Assembly: GCA_023091665.1 (NCBI GenBank) | Contig: JALJCQ010000031.1 | Coordinates: 310,001 to 374,000 of the forward strand | DNA length: 64,000 nt | Direction: 5' to 3' | Source: Pythium myriotylum | Taxonomy: Eukaryota; Oomycota; Peronosporomycetes; Pythiales; Pythiaceae | Shown: positions 1 to 11,700 of the stretch, piece after piece | Layout: each line of letters starts with the position of its first letter | Position numbering within the stretch: the stretch's first letter is position 1 | Notes under the pieces: model-generated | What the model was told of the DNA's origin: nothing | The model's input: the letters and a program-made list of their open reading frames with translations, nothing else | Database searches by the model: none | Translations under genes and position numbers: made by a program

Positions 1-2262
1 CTCAGTGCGACAACGGTGAAACGCTGGTACTCCACGCACGACCCGGTTGCTAAGGCTGTTGGCCTCACGCTCGCTGTCGACGGCTGCCGCAGCGATGCTA
101 CTCATGTGACACCAGGGCGCGGACCGGATATCCAGCCGCGACTAACCCCGACGCTGGCGAAATCCGGACGTGCGGTCCTCAGAGCAGCAGCCTGCTACCC
201 ATGGGCCGCAGAAGAACGTGATCTGGTACTGCAGCTACTTTCCACCGCCGGAAGAACCACGCTTAGGAACGGTCGATGGGAAAATGGATGGTTCGTGCGC
301 GACTTCACGGCCGTCTTAAAGCCTCTCCTGGAAATACGCGCAGTCCAACGATCACGAGTGGGCAGACTAAATGTGAACGCCTTGCGCCACTCCAAGCTTC
401 TCGGCGCAGATTTATTGCTCCATCCATCGGGTCGACCGCTTCGACAAGGAGATCTCCCCAGACTTCGGATTGGTGATTCTACGATCGACGAGCTCTTGGA
501 GATTGTCTGGGTAAACGGACGTAAGCTCAAATTCCGTCTCAAGAACCAGAGTTACCCATACGGCTCACCAACCAGCTTTCGCTTATTATGTGACACGATT
601 GTTTTCTGCTACCCCGACCTACTCACTGCGATCGAGCCAGAAGAGGTCCTTCTGGAACACGGTAAGACCGAGGAGACATGGCGACTACAGACACGTGGAA
701 GTGCGGTCCATCTCATGCGGGAGCACGGCTCGCACGAAGTGGATGATCTGGGACGCGTCTCTTCGCTCCACCAAGCCGAAGGTACTGCGAGGCGAGCGTC
801 CCAACGTAGCTCCCTCAAGTTTGCTCCGCATCCAATCCTCAGCCCAGTGCTCCCCCTGTGGGGCGCTTCGCAGCTCCACTCGCGCGAAAAGATTCGAGAG
901 CTCCTCGCAAAGGCCAGAGTTCAGCGGGCACAAGCTGAGCTCGCCGCACGAGCTGACCAAGCACGGAGTACATCCACGAAGTTTGCGGATGCAATCGAAG
1001 ACGTTACGTGGGCTGCCATTCACAGACTCCCCAACAGCACGAGTTAACAGCGTTTGACTTTCCTACGTGTCAAAGGACAGTGTCTATCAGGCTGGGATCA
1101 CGTGAACAGCCGACGGGGCTGCCCTCACTGTGCCGCCGCTGGGACCAGCGGTGGTTCAGTCTATCACATCGTCTGGACCTGCAACGGGGCAGCGCGGCTT
1201 TGGGCACGGATCAGGGCTCTCTTCGCGCGGCTTGGCTTATGGTGACAACACGATCAGGCATCTAAAACTGAATTCCTTACGGCAGTCTTCAGCCTCCGGC
1301 TTCCACGAGTACCGCACAAAGTCTGGGAACAACCCTCCCTCAGCAAGTGTCAACCGCACGACGACGACGACACAAGAGGAGGTCTCTACCCAGCCCTACA
1401 AGCGGTTTGGCAGCAGTTGGTCTTGGAGACACTTGTCGTCATCATCTCTTGGCGCAATGGAGCCGTCGATCCGCAGCGAGCGTGGTCACCCACGACCGCC
1501 AACGCAATCCACAGTGCCAGGTGCCAACAAGTCCTTGAGACCCTCTCCTTCAAGTTCGCCAGACGCACAGATCTTCCCCCCTACGCGAGCGACTTAGTTG
1601 ATGAGATCCGAGGGCTTCTGCGAGGTCCTCCGGATCAGCCAGCTCTCCCACCTCTACCCAACGCACCAACCCGACTCCTCTTCTTTGCTGGAGGTACCCG
1701 AGGCAACCCGGGACCCGGCGGAGCAGGGTCGGTCGTGATCAACCTTGACCGGACGAAGAACACCCCAACAGTCCTGTGGAGTGCGGCGACGCGCCTCTCA
1801 GCGGCTTCAACAACGAACACCTGTGCAGAATACACCGGCCTGATCACCGGGCTCCAAGCCGCTAAAGAGAACCACTGGACTGGTCTTTACATTATTGGCG
1901 CCAGTGAACTGATTCTACGGCAACTACGCGACCATCGTCCGCCCAAGAACCCCACCCTTCTTTCCATCCGTCAAGCAAGAACTCTAGCGGATCAGCTCGA
2001 CGTACGAGAATGGAATCACCACCTTCGAGCGCACAACCGCATGGCCAACTCGCTCGCCAACCTCGCGGGGGAGGACAACAATACCCACGTCTTCCATCCA
2101 ACAAGCAGGCCGGGACACACCGACCTGCCCCAGCTCATCGCCTCCGACCTCCATCCCTGGCTTCTCCGCCAGGTTGACCCCTGAACGGCCGACCATAGCA
2201 CTGCGAGCTGATAGCTATTAGAGTACGTAAATCGAAACTCAATAGACTCCACCTTCTCACTC
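1..2262 (+). mobile_element. Degenerate 3' part of a non-LTR retrotransposon
   Basis: The translation from 16 to 1047 resembles the region after the reverse transcriptase in the full-length element at 21270-31163. It breaks near 1045, resumes in another frame at about 1054-1245 with a zinc-finger-like segment (SGWDH then RRGCPHC), and is followed by an RNase H segment from 1417. The 3' end near 2200-2262 carries the shared signature of a TAGCTATTAG block followed by CTCAATAGACT and a CACC-rich tail. The 5' end lies outside the window, so length and target-site repeat cannot be judged. Frame breaks and lost catalytic residues show that this copy is dead. Confidence 0.85.
1417..2184 (+). pseudogene. 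RNase H domain remnant with lost catalytic residues
   Basis: This 255-codon open frame matches the C-terminal RNase H of the full-length element (TRGNPGPGGAG core, a CAEY motif, and an RMAN segment). Three of the four metal-binding acidic residues are changed: the first Asp is Ala (FFAGG), the GDS Asp is Ala (GAS) and the final Asp is Asn (MAN). Only the Glu of AEY remains. The first codon is GTG, so it is not an independent eukaryotic gene. Confidence 0.8.
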
Positions 2263-2924
2263 ACTTCTCAGTTCCCCCCGGAACCAGATCAGGCCTAAGC
2301 AAAGAACGAATCGCTCAATCAATTCACTTCACAGTCAATGGTTTGCATTCGTTCGATTGTAAGATTCAGCACGAACAGAACTGTCCACATCGAGAGCGTA
2401 AGCCCTGGTCGACTTTTGTACAGAAACAGGCGATAATTTGAGCTTGTTTACTCGCCGTAGCGTTGCTTGCGCCCCGCACGGACTGAAACTAGCGCTTCTA
2501 TTGCCCAAATACACTGAAACTGCTGTGGCACCAAGATTGATAAAACAGATAGGATGCGTAGCGGCCAAGTTGCCTTCCGGTGCTATTTGCACTAACTTTT
2601 TCTGAATGATCACAAATTGGCAGCGGAGTCAGTTGGGTTACCCCTAAGTGAACAACTGTAACTCTGTGTTGTCGCTGCTACAGTAGCTTGCGCTCGAGGG
2701 AACAAGATAAGTATTTGCCCACTGGGGGACATGTTTTTTTTAACAAAGTCTATTGAGTTCAACTATGTAGTGAATCCTTATTCACAGTCAACAGAGGATG
2801 TTTACTGACACAAGTTATAGTTTATGTTTGCCATTGTGATGGTTTCGTTTTTAAAGCGCGGGAATACAATATCACTTGTAGAGTCATGTGCTCCCTCCAA
2901 GTCCATAATACTGGCTTCCGTTTT
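2263..2924. other. Intergenic, no gene recognised
   Basis: No ATG-initiated frame with recognisable content is seen. A short minus-strand match to the retrotransposon 3' signature (AACTCAATAGACTT, complement of 2739-2752), followed on that strand by an A run, may be a tiny element end. This is weak. Confidence 0.4.
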
Positions 2925-4022
2925 TTAAAGCTTCTGCACCGGCGAAGAAGTAATCGGTTCCAAACCCATATCAGCCCAGCCGAATGTTGGGTCTGGTACA
3001 CCACCCGCGTTCGTCCAATGCACAGATGGCTTGACATCGCGCGAGATGCTCGCGTTCATACCGATCGAGATCCACGAGAACACTCCCTCCTCCACAGTGT
3101 TGCCCAACAGCGTGTACTCCAGCACAGGGTCAAAACCAGACTCTGACACTTCCTTCAGAAATCGATCCTCCCTGTTGGTCGTCAAAGGCTGTTGGTTGGT
3201 GTTGTACGGCGCCGTCTTGAGCACCTCGCGAGACAGCTCCTCATCAAAGTACACCTGGCCGACACTCGCGACGCTAGCACCGCTGTATGTGTTGTTCTGC
3301 AACACTTTGCCACCATGTGAGACCAGAAGGTGCAGGTGGTGCGCGCGACCAGTGTAGTGGCCAGGGTACTTGGCGATGAACTGCACGAGACCGTCCTTGT
3401 CGGTCGGCGCCAGTCCGCGCATGAACGTCGTGTTGTAGTTGGAGGTGACGTTCGGGTTTCCGTTGTCCGAGCCGACAGCACCCGAGTACACTCCGGTCGA
3501 ATTGGCTCCCCAGAAATCGACGTAGTAGTTGTGCACAGGCTTGCACGTGTTGATATCGATCAACTGCAGCAGCGCGTACAAGTCGATGCCTGGCTGGTCC
3601 TCGCGAATGTCGTTGCGAATGTACTCGCCCTTGACGTAGTACGGACCCTGCGTCACGTCAGGACTCAACACACACTTGGGCGTCGAGCCAAACAATGCCA
3701 CCTTGTCGTAGCTGTGCGGCGTCACACACGAGAGACCCGTCTTGTGCTTCTTGTTGACGATGTCGGCAAGCGAGAGACGGCGGCGCTGCTCGTGGATCGA
3801 CTGGATCGCATCCAGACGACGAGCAGCCGTGCGCTCCTGCAGCTCCCGGTAGTGGGGCTCATTCGCGCACGCGGCGAGCGAGCGTTGGGCATTCGCGTGG
3901 AATTGCTTCAGCGCTTCGATCTCCGCGAGCGAGCGCTCGTGGCTTCCGCCTGGGTGGGCGAGCGTGGTAGTGCCGGCGATGGCGAGGATGGCGGTGGCGA
4001 AGATGGAGGTGAGCTGGACCAT
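2925..4022 (-). CDS. Secreted intradiol ring-cleavage dioxygenase-like protein
   Basis: A 365-residue protein starting at the ATG complement at 4020-4022. Residues 1 to about 22 form a hydrophobic signal peptide ending near LAH. A linker rich in charged residues runs to about residue 90. The catalytic-type domain follows: GPYY at 126-129 and the motif Y223-x2-R226-x2-H229-x-H231, which is the Tyr/His iron-ligand pattern of intradiol dioxygenases (catechol or protocatechuate type). Several N-x-T/S sites fit a secreted glycoprotein. Family members open aromatic rings between adjacent hydroxyls using non-haem Fe(III). The substrate cannot be read from sequence, but extracellular fungal and oomycete forms are thought to act on plant phenolics. 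Single exon, intact, transcribed away from the flanking element remnants. Confidence 0.85.
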   Translation of the reverse strand: MVQLTSIFATAILAIAGTTTLAHPGGSHERSLAEIEALKQFHANAQRSLAACANEPHYRELQERTAARRLDAIQSIHEQRRRLSLADIVNKKHKTGLSCVTPHSYDKVALFGSTPKCVLSPDVTQGPYYVKGEYIRNDIREDQPGIDLYALLQLIDINTCKPVHNYYVDFWGANSTGVYSGAVGSDNGNPNVTSNYNTTFMRGLAPTDKDGLVQFIAKYPGHYTGRAHHLHLLVSHGGKVLQNNTYSGASVASVGQVYFDEELSREVLKTAPYNTNQQPLTTNREDRFLKEVSESGFDPVLEYTLLGNTVEEGVFSWISIGMNASISRDVKPSVHWTNAGGVPDPTFGWADMGLEPITSSPVQKL

Positions 4023-5060
4023 CGGAACGGTTGTGGTAGACTGGTGCTTGGAGCTTAGTTGGTCTTGAGGTTGTTGCTTCTGGAGAGCAAATTGTAGAAT
4101 GAATGAAGCGAAGGTCTATCCAAGTGCTGGTGGCCGTTGCTGCGAGTGCTGCAGGGGGGAGTGGTGCCTCCTGCACTGGAGTGGCGATAGTGAGAGGAGT
4201 TTCCTGATGGGCGAGGATTGGTCAGCGACGAGTTTCATACAGTTTGTGATTTTACGCTTCCCACTGGGTCTGGCGGATTCTCAGATAGGAAATGATGTCA
4301 GACGGGCGGAATGTGGACCACCATTGCGCGAATCGTACAATCAACACGTATCGCAGACTGTACGTCTTCGAATCTGTATAGAAGTTTTATTTGACGGACT
4401 ACTCTCCAAGTCCATGACGTGTTGGAGGAAAAGTAGTGAGCATTCCGATCTAGTTTCGATTTAACGGTCGGTTGATCACGCTATTCCTGTGGTCAACGAC
4501 TCTCGTTGTGCCGGACGAAACTTCCTTCCATCTGTCTGTCCTCCTCGAAGTTTGCGCCCGGGTTGTTCCAAGAGATCTGGACGCTGTTAACGCTGTTGTC
4601 CTGTTGCCTCTAGTATTGTTAGAAATCAATACTACGTAGTACAATACGATACAATCGTACTGTTGATCCCCAGAATGCTTTGGTTAATGGTAAAACTGCT
4701 AGATTGAAGACGAATATCGATTCAACATCAACTCTCCCACCCACCTAACCCCGCCCCCGCTCACTGTGGAAAATGTTACAGAGAGACTATGTCCTCGCCC
4801 GATAGGCTTCAGCGTCGATTTGTCTTCGATGTAATGTCAGGAATCTCGAAACGTATAAATGGAAGGGCGAAAATCAAGGTTGGTGAAGAAGACTCATCTG
4901 ACCCGCGAGGTGCGGACTTTGCACAATGAGGTGAGGTGTCCCTCTCCACGGTGGACCACCAGATTACCCTTTCACCCACGACTCCCATGGACAGCCATGG
5001 CTGCTCAGGGGAGCGTAATCTACGCTCACATTTTAAACTCGCGGCAAGGGAAAGCATGCT
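4023..5060. other. Intergenic, upstream of the dioxygenase
   Basis: Nothing gene-like is seen. Short overlapping open frames have no recognisable content. The left part should hold the dioxygenase promoter, but no clear initiator was identified. Confidence 0.4.
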
Positions 5061-5910
5061 GGTGAAGGTGAAGTCTATTGAGCGCAATAAATGTACCCTA
5101 ATAGCTGGGGCTCTGATGCATACTCCTGTGCTTACCGTGGGTCAACTTGGCTGACAAGCCAGGGGTGTAAGTCGGAGGGCGCGAGCCGTGGCAGATCTGC
5201 GTGGCAGGTCATGCCAGTGGGATGATGGGCGCGGCTTGTGTGGCCGGAGTCCATCGCGTGTTGTGCCAGGGTGGCCGCGAGCGAGTTGTGGGCGCGTACT
5301 TGGTGTTGCCAGTGACGTACGCCGACGACATCGGTGAGGTTCCTGGCTCTGTGGTAGAGTCGCAGGAGTTTGTCGTTCTTGGGAGGTCTATAATCTCGCA
5401 GTTGACGAAGGATGGGCTCACAGTTGCCGATCACAGTTAAGCCGAACCAGCCATTAGCCTTTGCAGCTTGAAGGCCATCAATGAGGCCTTGATACTCAGC
5501 CTGGGTGGTAGTAGTCGAGGGGTCGACGATCCAGGCGGCGGAGCTCCAGAAAACAGTCGGGCTGGGACCCGCAGATGCTGTTGTGACGAGGAGGGCGCCA
5601 GCTCCACCAGGGCCGGGGTTGCCTCTCGTCCTTCCTGCGAAGAAGAGCACATTAGCTGGCTCAACGAGTGTTGTGAGTGGTTCGGTCAGTTCCTCGGTTG
5701 AATCGAGGAGATTCTTGAATCTATCAATGAGACTTTTTGCGAAGTCTGGCGTGTTATGTGCGCGATCCAGCCGATAGCGGAGCGTGTCAAGCACTCGCTG
5801 ACAACAAGTCGTGTGCATAGCCGCAGCCTGTCGATGTGACCAGGCCCGCGACTCATCGGCCATACTGTTTCTCCATCCGTTGATCACTACGAGTGTCTCC
5901 AGCACAAGTT
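5061..5910 (-). mobile_element. 5'-truncated non-LTR retrotransposon, 850 bp
   Basis: Minus-strand insertion flanked by near-identical 15-bp repeats at 5046-5060 and 5911-5925 (AAGGGAAAGCA then T or C then GCT, one mismatch), read as the target-site duplication. Its 3' end, at the left, reads on the minus strand as an AGCTATTAGGGTAC block, then GCTCAATAGACTTCACC and a repeated CTTCACC tail. The 5' end is cut inside the segment just before the RNase H domain, close to where the element at 35523-38456 is also truncated. Confidence 0.88.
5132..5905 (-). pseudogene. RNase H fragment in truncated retrotransposon, catalytically dead
   Basis: The 257-codon frame begins at a GTG inside the truncated element. 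It retains the TRGNPGPGGAG core and QAEYQG, but the first catalytic Asp is Ala (FFAGR), the GDS Asp is Asn (GNC) and the last Asp is lost (SLAAT). The frame is uninterrupted although the active site is gone. It shares the Asp-to-Ala change at FFAG with the copy at 1417-2184, while the copy at 37609-38382 keeps all four acids. Confidence 0.82.
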
Positions 5911-6464
5911 AAGGGAAAGCACGCTGTACTCATCAGATGGATGATCCTGTGCTGACGGATCATTAATTCTGTGTCAACAGTGAGCTTGCGACAATGCACA
6001 TTGGTCCTTGATCCATGTACTGTAGGAGATGGCCACGGATATCGAGTCAGGACCAAAACTTATCTTGTCCATTAAATTTCGGCGCTATCCTCTATAGCAA
6101 CATGTAGTTTTTCAGACGCCATCGCTCCGCCGAGTAGAAGACTTCGCAACGCCAGAGTCGCTAGAGCTGCAGCGCTGTTTGTGAAACGGCTCCTAAATTG
6201 AAATGGTTCATGTGCTGAACAGAACCGGTCCACATTGATCACCTGGGCACTCTTCTCGAAAAGTTTGAGAAGAATACCCAGCCATCATGACGGCTACGTA
6301 GCCAGCTGATCCTCGTGCAAAGGCGAGTTCTCGAAATTTGGGAGAGGGGGAACTGCTTCCTCCGTTTCCTTCCCTTCACGGTGTTCAATGATGCACGCTT
6401 TATCTCCGTGCTGTGGGAATCAGAATAGATTGGGCTTTCCCCACTCTTTCAACACGCATTACCG

Positions 6465-6511
6465 ACGATGGCGATGACGATGATGATGATGACGATGACG
6501 ATGATGATGGT
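6465..6511. repeat. (GATGAC/GAT)n microsatellite
   Basis: Uninterrupted run of GAT and GAC triplets. Some retrotransposon tails in this window are CAT/GAT triplet runs, so it could be a decayed tail, but no clear element end sits beside it. Confidence 0.8.
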
Positions 6512-6892
6512 GAAATCTTTTGGGGGCAAATCGCCAGTCATAAAAGCTGTGCTGACTTAGGTGTAGAGAAAAAAATCGAATGGAATTATAGCGTATCGCG
6601 GAAAGACCGAGAACCTGAACCGGATGCATCAAGACAACCTGCGGCACATGAGACTTTATCTTGGGCGATTCCTGTTCGAGCCACACTGACTGGGGACGGT
6701 TGCCTCTTCCTATTTTAGCGACGCAGTACCAGCTAGGCTGGCGCTCTTACCTCCAAAATGTGCGTTTTCTTCGAGGGGTGATCTCAGTGTGGGTGGTCTC
6801 AGCACTGCACGAGCTAAGAAATACGAGTTTGCAGCCACCTGAAGTGTGAATCTTGAAACGTCGCACAAGGACGAGGTCAAAACTGGAGCACG

Positions 6893-6960
6893 AACTAGCC
6901 TACAAACACTAGAGCGCTAGCTCGCCTACAATAACTAGAGCACTAGCTAGCCTACTTCAT
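6893..6960. repeat. 26-bp imperfect tandem repeat
   Basis: CTAGC-CGCCTACA-type units recur at 6899, 6925 and 6951 with a 26-bp period and a few substitutions, about 2.5 copies. Confidence 0.7.
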
Positions 6961-7504
6961 TAGTACTACTCTCAGAACTGATTCCAATGTATTAAATCAC
7001 TAAAGCTAGTACATTTGATGTCGTGCTCATCATGAATGAGAAAAAAAGACGGCGATCGTCGCTTCAACGTTGATCCAGCGAAGGTGACGCTGCACTTGGC
7101 GAGGAAGAACGGCTGGACGACGACAGAGTCGATAGCCTCTTGTCAGATCGACGCCGGATACAAGAGGTTGCTTTGAAAAAAAACTTCCAGCCTCGCCCCG
7201 AAGAGATCCACGTATTATTATAGGTGGACGCCTCCCATGCGGAATCGATCAAGCGGAGAACGCGCTCCAGAGGAATTGCAGGGCTTTCACTCGAGCCAAG
7301 CGGCTCAAAGCTCAAGTTGATGATATGGCGGAGAGTTTCCGTCTCACTGCAGCATTCATTTTGCATTCGCTTAACGTTCGCACCTCGAGGGATCCATCCT
7401 GTTGAAAGAACCTGGGCTCATCCCACTCGCCAACGAACACGTCGCCACTCACGGCCTCGGCAGGCTTTTCGAGATTGATCATTTCTCACCACCAACCAGA
7501 CAAT

Positions 7505-8620
7505 ACTACTATACTACGTGGGTAGTAATACTGCCCGCAATGTACTACCTCCATTCGGAAAAAGATGACCTTTTCTAAAAAAAAATTCTGCAGCGCTCCG
7601 CCTCGTTATTTTTTGCAAATAGTGACGATGGGAGGGCGGCCTTTTGGAAGCCCGCGAAAATGGAAATGGGGACAAGAAATGACAGCAAACATGGGAAAAC
7701 GACTGCACTAGTGATACTACTGCCGTGAGCGTACATGTTCCGCCATGGCATCGACTACCAGATAAAATCTCCATGATGATCAACTGCTTCTACCTCTGGA
7801 CTACGTGGCGGAGTGGTCGGTTGCGGGGCCTCCACGTCAGGCAGCGGCGCCATCTCGGGAAGATCTTCGCCGGGTGCGGCAATAAGCCAGAGAGCACGTT
7901 CGTAGGCCGCCCGGTCACAGATCATGAACGACGGGAGCTGACCGAGGTGGCGCAACAGCACACCTTTCTTGACGTGGGTGAGATGGAAGTTATTCCCACC
8001 TTCATGCAGCAGGATCTGCTGCATGACGGCTTGGAGAGTCATGGAGATCTTGTCCAGGGTCTCCCTCGAGCTGTCGGCCCACGCTCGCAACACCTCCGCG
8101 ATGACACCTCAATGCGGTCCTTCTTCTTGCGCCCGCGCTGATGCACACGAGACTGAACAAGCGCGGCGACGCGCCAGCCCATCGTCTCCTTCCCTCGCTG
8201 CCAGATTCGCTCGACCATCTTGCGGTCGAGACACAGCTCGATCGAGACCTTGAGGAGCATGCCGTGAGAGAGCTTGCCGTTATTGCTGCGGCAGAGCAGC
8301 GTCTCCCACACAGCCTGCTGCTCGGTCTGCGTGAGGTGCTTGCCGCCCATGTGATCTCGGGTCCGTGTGCTTGGGTGGGCGTCGGTGGAGTTGGTCTTGT
8401 TGGAGCCGGAGAATCGAGAAATGACTGCGCAACAAAGATCTGCATGGAGCTTGATGGCAGCATTTGAAAATGGCGCCAGTTTCGAATTTCAAATGGACCG
8501 CTACTACATAGTATCATTTTAGAGGGGGTATCACATTTGTGCCGATGAAATCCAATTGGAAAAGGTCATCTTTTTCCGAATGGAGGTAGTAGTACTACCG
8601 CCCACGTAGTATTACTACCC
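7505..8620 (-). mobile_element. Deleted Tc1/mariner-like DNA transposon
   Basis: The ends are inverted repeats. The left end (about 7505-7576) and the reverse complement of the right end (about 8556-8620) share CTACCTCCATTCGG followed by AAAAAGATGACCTTTT, plus outer TACTACGTGGG blocks. Between them lie minus-strand remnants of a transposase DNA-binding region. The body is about 1.1 kb, and no catalytic DDE/D region is seen. Family placement rests on the terminal repeats and helix-turn-helix-like segment and is an inference. Confidence 0.7.
7755..8350 (-). pseudogene. Transposase N-terminal remnant (frameshifted)
   Basis: The minus-strand frame from the ATG at 8348-8350 reads as a helix-turn-helix-like segment (LTQTEQQAVWETLL, then LDRKMVERIW) ending in a basic GRKKKDR linker. 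After a frame change near 8100 it resumes in the frame covering 7755-8093 with SSRETLDKISMTLQAV, resembling the second DNA-binding helix set of oomycete mariner-like transposases. No catalytic triad follows. It lies within inverted terminal repeats. Confidence 0.55.
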
Positions 8621-8770
8621 TGAGAAGTTCAGTGTGTGTTTGGATCTCGAAACCGCTTCGAAGTGAGCCCGAGGCCACTTCGACAAAGACCTTGCGTCGT
8701 TGCATGGACTAGATGGCCATGGGCATTTCGTCCGAGGATTGAATAGATAACCTTAGCTGAGATTTACACT

Positions 8771-11700
8771 TTAATTACTACTGATACTGGCGCTGATATT
8801 ATTCACAAGCGAAGCAGGACGCTCGGGCGAAGGCTTGGCGACAACGGACGCCACCGAGGACGCCGTGGCGGTCGACGGCGTCAACGACGAGCACGAGGAC
8901 GCCGGCAGCGTGGTCGTCGAGGCCTTGGAGCACGAGGACGAAGACGACGGCGTCGAGAGCGACGAGGACGGCAGCGGAGGCGGCAGCAGCGTCGGGAACT
9001 TGCTGTGCTTGTGCATGGTCTCCAGCAGCAGCTTGGTCGAGAGCGGCGGCGGCATGGGGGGCCCCACGGCCGACGACGGCGAGATCGTCGACGTCAGCAC
9101 CGACGAGCTCGACGCACCGCTCGCTCGAGGCCGGTCCACGGCCGACGCGAAGCCGATCGACGACGGGAGCTGGAACATTTTGTGCGGCGGCGCCACGTGC
9201 GGCTCGGGCTCGGGCTGGATAGCGTTGCTGCTCGTGCTCTCGATCGCGGGCGACGCCGACCGCACGGGCGTCTGGTAGCCGGGCGGGGCGGGCGAGGCGT
9301 TCGACGGGCGAGCGGGCGAGGGCACTGCCGACGAGCTCGAGCCCGAGCCGGCGACGAGAGACGGCGGCGGGTGCGGCAGCTGCATGGTGCCGAGCGACGG
9401 CCGCATCGGGATTACGGGCGCCGTGCCGCCCGACGTGATGGGCACGAGCTCGAGCAGCCGCTTGGTCAGCTGCAGCGACGACAGGTCCTTGTTCACGACG
9501 TAGACGAACTTGAGATCGTGGAACTTGTCCGAGGTCGGGTAGATCATCGAGCGCAGCAGCTGCGCCGTCTCGCGCTCGAGCAGACGCTCGTCCTCGAGCA
9601 TGCAGATGCGCAAGTACATCTCCTTGCGGATCGCGAAATGTAGATCGACGTACGAGTTCATCGGGATGCCCACGCCCAGCGGCGTCGTCGAGCTGGCCGC
9701 GCCCGACGACGTCGCCAGCGGCGGCGTGCGGCCGTTCAGCTTGTCGTTCTCGTGCTTGACGCTGCTGTTCTTGCTCGGCGGCGGTGCGCGGGCCTTTTGC
9801 GTGCGTCTCGCGGCGACTGGCGCTTGCGGTGCATCGATCTCGTCGCTCATGGACTGCGCGGCGACCTCGCGGAGAATGTCGAACGCGCTCAGCGAGTTTC
9901 GGTTCGACGACGAAGCCGACGACGAGGCCGACGCCGCGGCAGCCGCCGCCGCCGCCTTGGCGGTCTTGGCGTCTCGGCCCGTGACCCAGACCTTGGCGCG
10001 CGAGGCCTTCTTGGCCGGCGGCGCTGGCAGCGCGAGCGGGTCTTTCTCCACTTTGACGCGCACGGGCGCCGCCGCCGGCGACGCGTGGCGCGGCGGCGAC
10101 GACGGGCTGTTGAGCAGCGACGACACCGAGTGCCCCGAGACCTTGCGCTTGATCGTCGGCTTGTCCATCGAGAGCTCGGCCTCGCTCGGTGCGACATGCT
10201 CGGACGGCTTGGCCGCGTCTTCCGCTTGGCCGGGCGTGTCTCCGGGGGAACTGGGCTTCGCAGGGTCGTGTTTCGCGCCGGCGTCGAGCGCGGCGGCGTC
10301 GGGCAGCGGCGCCTTGCCTTCGTGGTCGTCGCCGGCGCCGTAGTGCGCATCCTTGGGCTCGGTCTTGGTCTCTTCCTCGTCGTCCTCCTCGTCGCGCTCG
10401 TCGTGCTCGTGCTCGTCGGCTCGAGGCGACGACCGCCGCTTGGCCTTGGCCTTGAGCTCGCTCTTCTTGACGGGCGACGCGGCCGGTTTTGCGTTGCGCT
10501 CCGAGCCGTTCGAGCCGCTCGAGTCGACCGAGTCGGCGCGCCGCCGCTTGCGGCTGCGGTTCTCATTCGCGACGTTCTCTTTCTCGCGCTCCGTCGCCGC
10601 CTTTCTCGCGGGCGCTTTCGACTTGAGCCGCTCGGGCTCGAGCGCGAGCTCTTCTTCCTCGCTCTCGCTCTGCACGACGGGCTTGGACGCGCGCTTCTTG
10701 CTGGGCTTGTCGTCGTCGTCGTTGCTTCCTTTCCGCCGACTGCTGCTCGTGGCCGTCGACGAGCCGGACGACGAGGCTGACAAGCCACTGGTGGTCGTGG
10801 AGGCCTGCTTGCTGGTCTTGAGACTCGTGACGGTCGTGCGCGTGCCGGCGAAGAAGCCCCTGGCGTCGTCGAGGCACGTGGGGCAGACGTAGGTCGTGTC
10901 CTTGAATCGCCCCGAGCTCTTGATGGGCGGCAGGCAGCCGATGTGGAACCAGCGGTTGCAGCAATCGCACGCGAGGCTCTCGTTGATGCGCTCGTCGTCC
11001 ATGGCGTACCAGTTGTCGAACGACTTGCTCCAGCGCAGAAAGTGGATCTTGATGCGCTCGTTCTTGGCGTCCACGTCCGTGATCACGGCGTTGTAGAGCA
11101 CTTCGTCGTTCTCCACGAGCACGCTCTGGTTCACTTTGAAGCCCGTGCTGTCGGCCTCGAGCGCCTCTCCTTTCTTGCTGCTCTTGCCGTGCGCGGTCGC
11201 CGCTGCTGCTGCTGCCGCAGCTGCCTCGGCCGTCGAGTTGAACGGCATGTGGCACTCGCCGCACTTGGCGTTCACGTCATTCGCCTCGGCGGTCTCGTCG
11301 TCGTCGTCGTCGGCCTGCTCGGCCTCGCACTTTTTGCAGCAAAAGCCGTTGGCGTTGTCGAGCTGCTCGCCGCGGGCCCTGGCGCACTTGGTGTGGAAGC
11401 CGTGGCCGCACCACTCGCAGAAGACGTCGCACTGCGCGCGGTCGCACTGCACGCAGTGGCGCTGCGCCTTGCGGAAGGCGACAAAGTCGCAGACCTGGCA
11501 GCCGCTGTTGGCCGTCGCGGCCACGCGCTTGCTGTTGGCGAGCGCCTTGGCGTTGCTGCCGAGCTCCAGCACGGCCGGGTTCCCGCACTGCTCGCACTCT
11601 TTCGACGCCGTCGGCGTGCCGCTCGAGGGCGACGAGAGCGACGAGACGCTGCTGCGCATGCTCGCGTGCGGCGCCGTGATCGTGAGCGGCGACGGCGGCG

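Larger units (their letters stand above)
5926..7504. other. Intergenic, low-complexity and minor repeats
   Basis: No supportable gene. It contains a GAT/GAC microsatellite (6465-6511) and a 26-bp tandem repeat (6893-6960). Around 6803-6870 there is a segment sharing GCACGAGCTAAG and a CTTGAAAC-TCGCACAAG string with 63657-63720. A 100-codon ATG frame on the minus strand (7064-7366) has no recognisable content. Confidence 0.4.

Noticed and set aside
2335..2613. 92-codon minus-strand open frame
   Set aside because: Begins at GTG rather than ATG and shows no family resemblance.
7064..7366. 100-codon minus-strand ATG frame
   Set aside because: Ser-rich end, no recognisable motif, no paralog in the window and no promoter or splice support.
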